NCBI GenBank assembly: GCA_914767715.1
Contig: OU612067.1
Coordinates: forward strand, 2,296,001 to 2,356,000
From: Membranipora membranacea
Lineage: Eukaryota; Bryozoa; Gymnolaemata; Cheilostomatida; Membraniporidae
Length of the DNA stretch: 60,000 nt
Direction: 5' to 3'
The translations under genes and the position numbers were made by a program. The notes under the pieces are model-generated. The model saw nothing but the letters and a program-made list of their open reading frames with translations, was not told the origin of the DNA and searched no databases. How positions within the stretch are numbered: the stretch's first letter is position 1; every line of letters starts with the position of its first letter. Shown here one piece after another: positions 59,954-60,000 of the stretch.

Positions 59954-60000
59954 CTGTAATAGGAAAAGTGTTTATGGTAAAGGTCATATTGTTCTGTTTT

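Overview
The window is AT-rich eukaryotic DNA with GT-AG introns, AATAAA signals, TATA boxes and many transposable elements. It most likely comes from an invertebrate animal. The transposon set (DIRS, Ty3/gypsy, hAT, MULE with FLYWCH, an R2/NeSL-type LINE) suits a sponge, cnidarian, tunicate or similar, but nothing here fixes the species. Almost none of the long single-frame ORFs are whole genes; the real genes are split into short exons.

Region 1 (1-13,062, + strand): one large gene can be assembled by eye from 22 exons into a single stop-free frame of about 934 codons. It encodes a PHD finger, an OTU-type cysteine protease domain, an acidic low-complexity linker built partly from a triplicated 84-nt exon, a FLYWCH zinc finger and a Mutator-like (MULE) transposase domain, followed by an AATAAA. 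It is either a domesticated or a still-competent MULE transposase gene.

Region 2 (13,240-14,916): a minisatellite of about 14 units of 113 or 133 bp, ending in a GC-rich 17-bp array. Region 3 (15,313-17,940, - strand): a decayed non-LTR element with reverse transcriptase and a PD-type restriction-like endonuclease. At 18.2-18.4 kb there is a possible exon of another gene.

Region 4 (19.7-32.3 kb): a four-layer transposon nest. A DIRS-type YR retrotransposon (+) is split by a hAT-like element (21,208-30,510), which is split by a Ty3/gypsy element (22,345-29,558, -). The 5' LTR of the gypsy element is in turn split by a 2.3-kb element with ~45-60 bp terminal inverted repeats (27,002-29,305) flanked by a perfect 9-bp duplication. 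The gypsy LTRs have the same length (276 bp) and differ at about six positions, so the insertion is fairly recent. Region 5 (32.3-37.8 kb) holds a 347-bp repeat, a LINE RT fragment and dispersed repeats.

Region 6 (37.8-59 kb): a mosaic of direct and inverted duplications whose recurrent gene unit looks like a small secreted-peptide gene: CCAAT box, TATA box, short noncoding exon 1, exon 2 giving a signal-peptide-like start (MKVFG.VTLLIAAV), and exon 3 giving a short, cysteine-free basic tail. Two copies look intact (A at 37,954-38,881 and D at 49,229-49,983, both -). Four others are broken, by a heptanucleotide satellite (B), by TTAA-flanked insertions and fusion to another repeat (C, E), or by loss of everything after exon 1 (F). 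The copies sit in divergent pairs, inside a palindrome with ~3.6-3.7-kb arms (about 43.9-47.5 and 49.8-53.5 kb) and a ~12.3-kb-offset direct duplication. This cluster is the best candidate for an undescribed system. The window ends with the 3'-terminal exon of an ordinary gene on the - strand (59,833-59,953).
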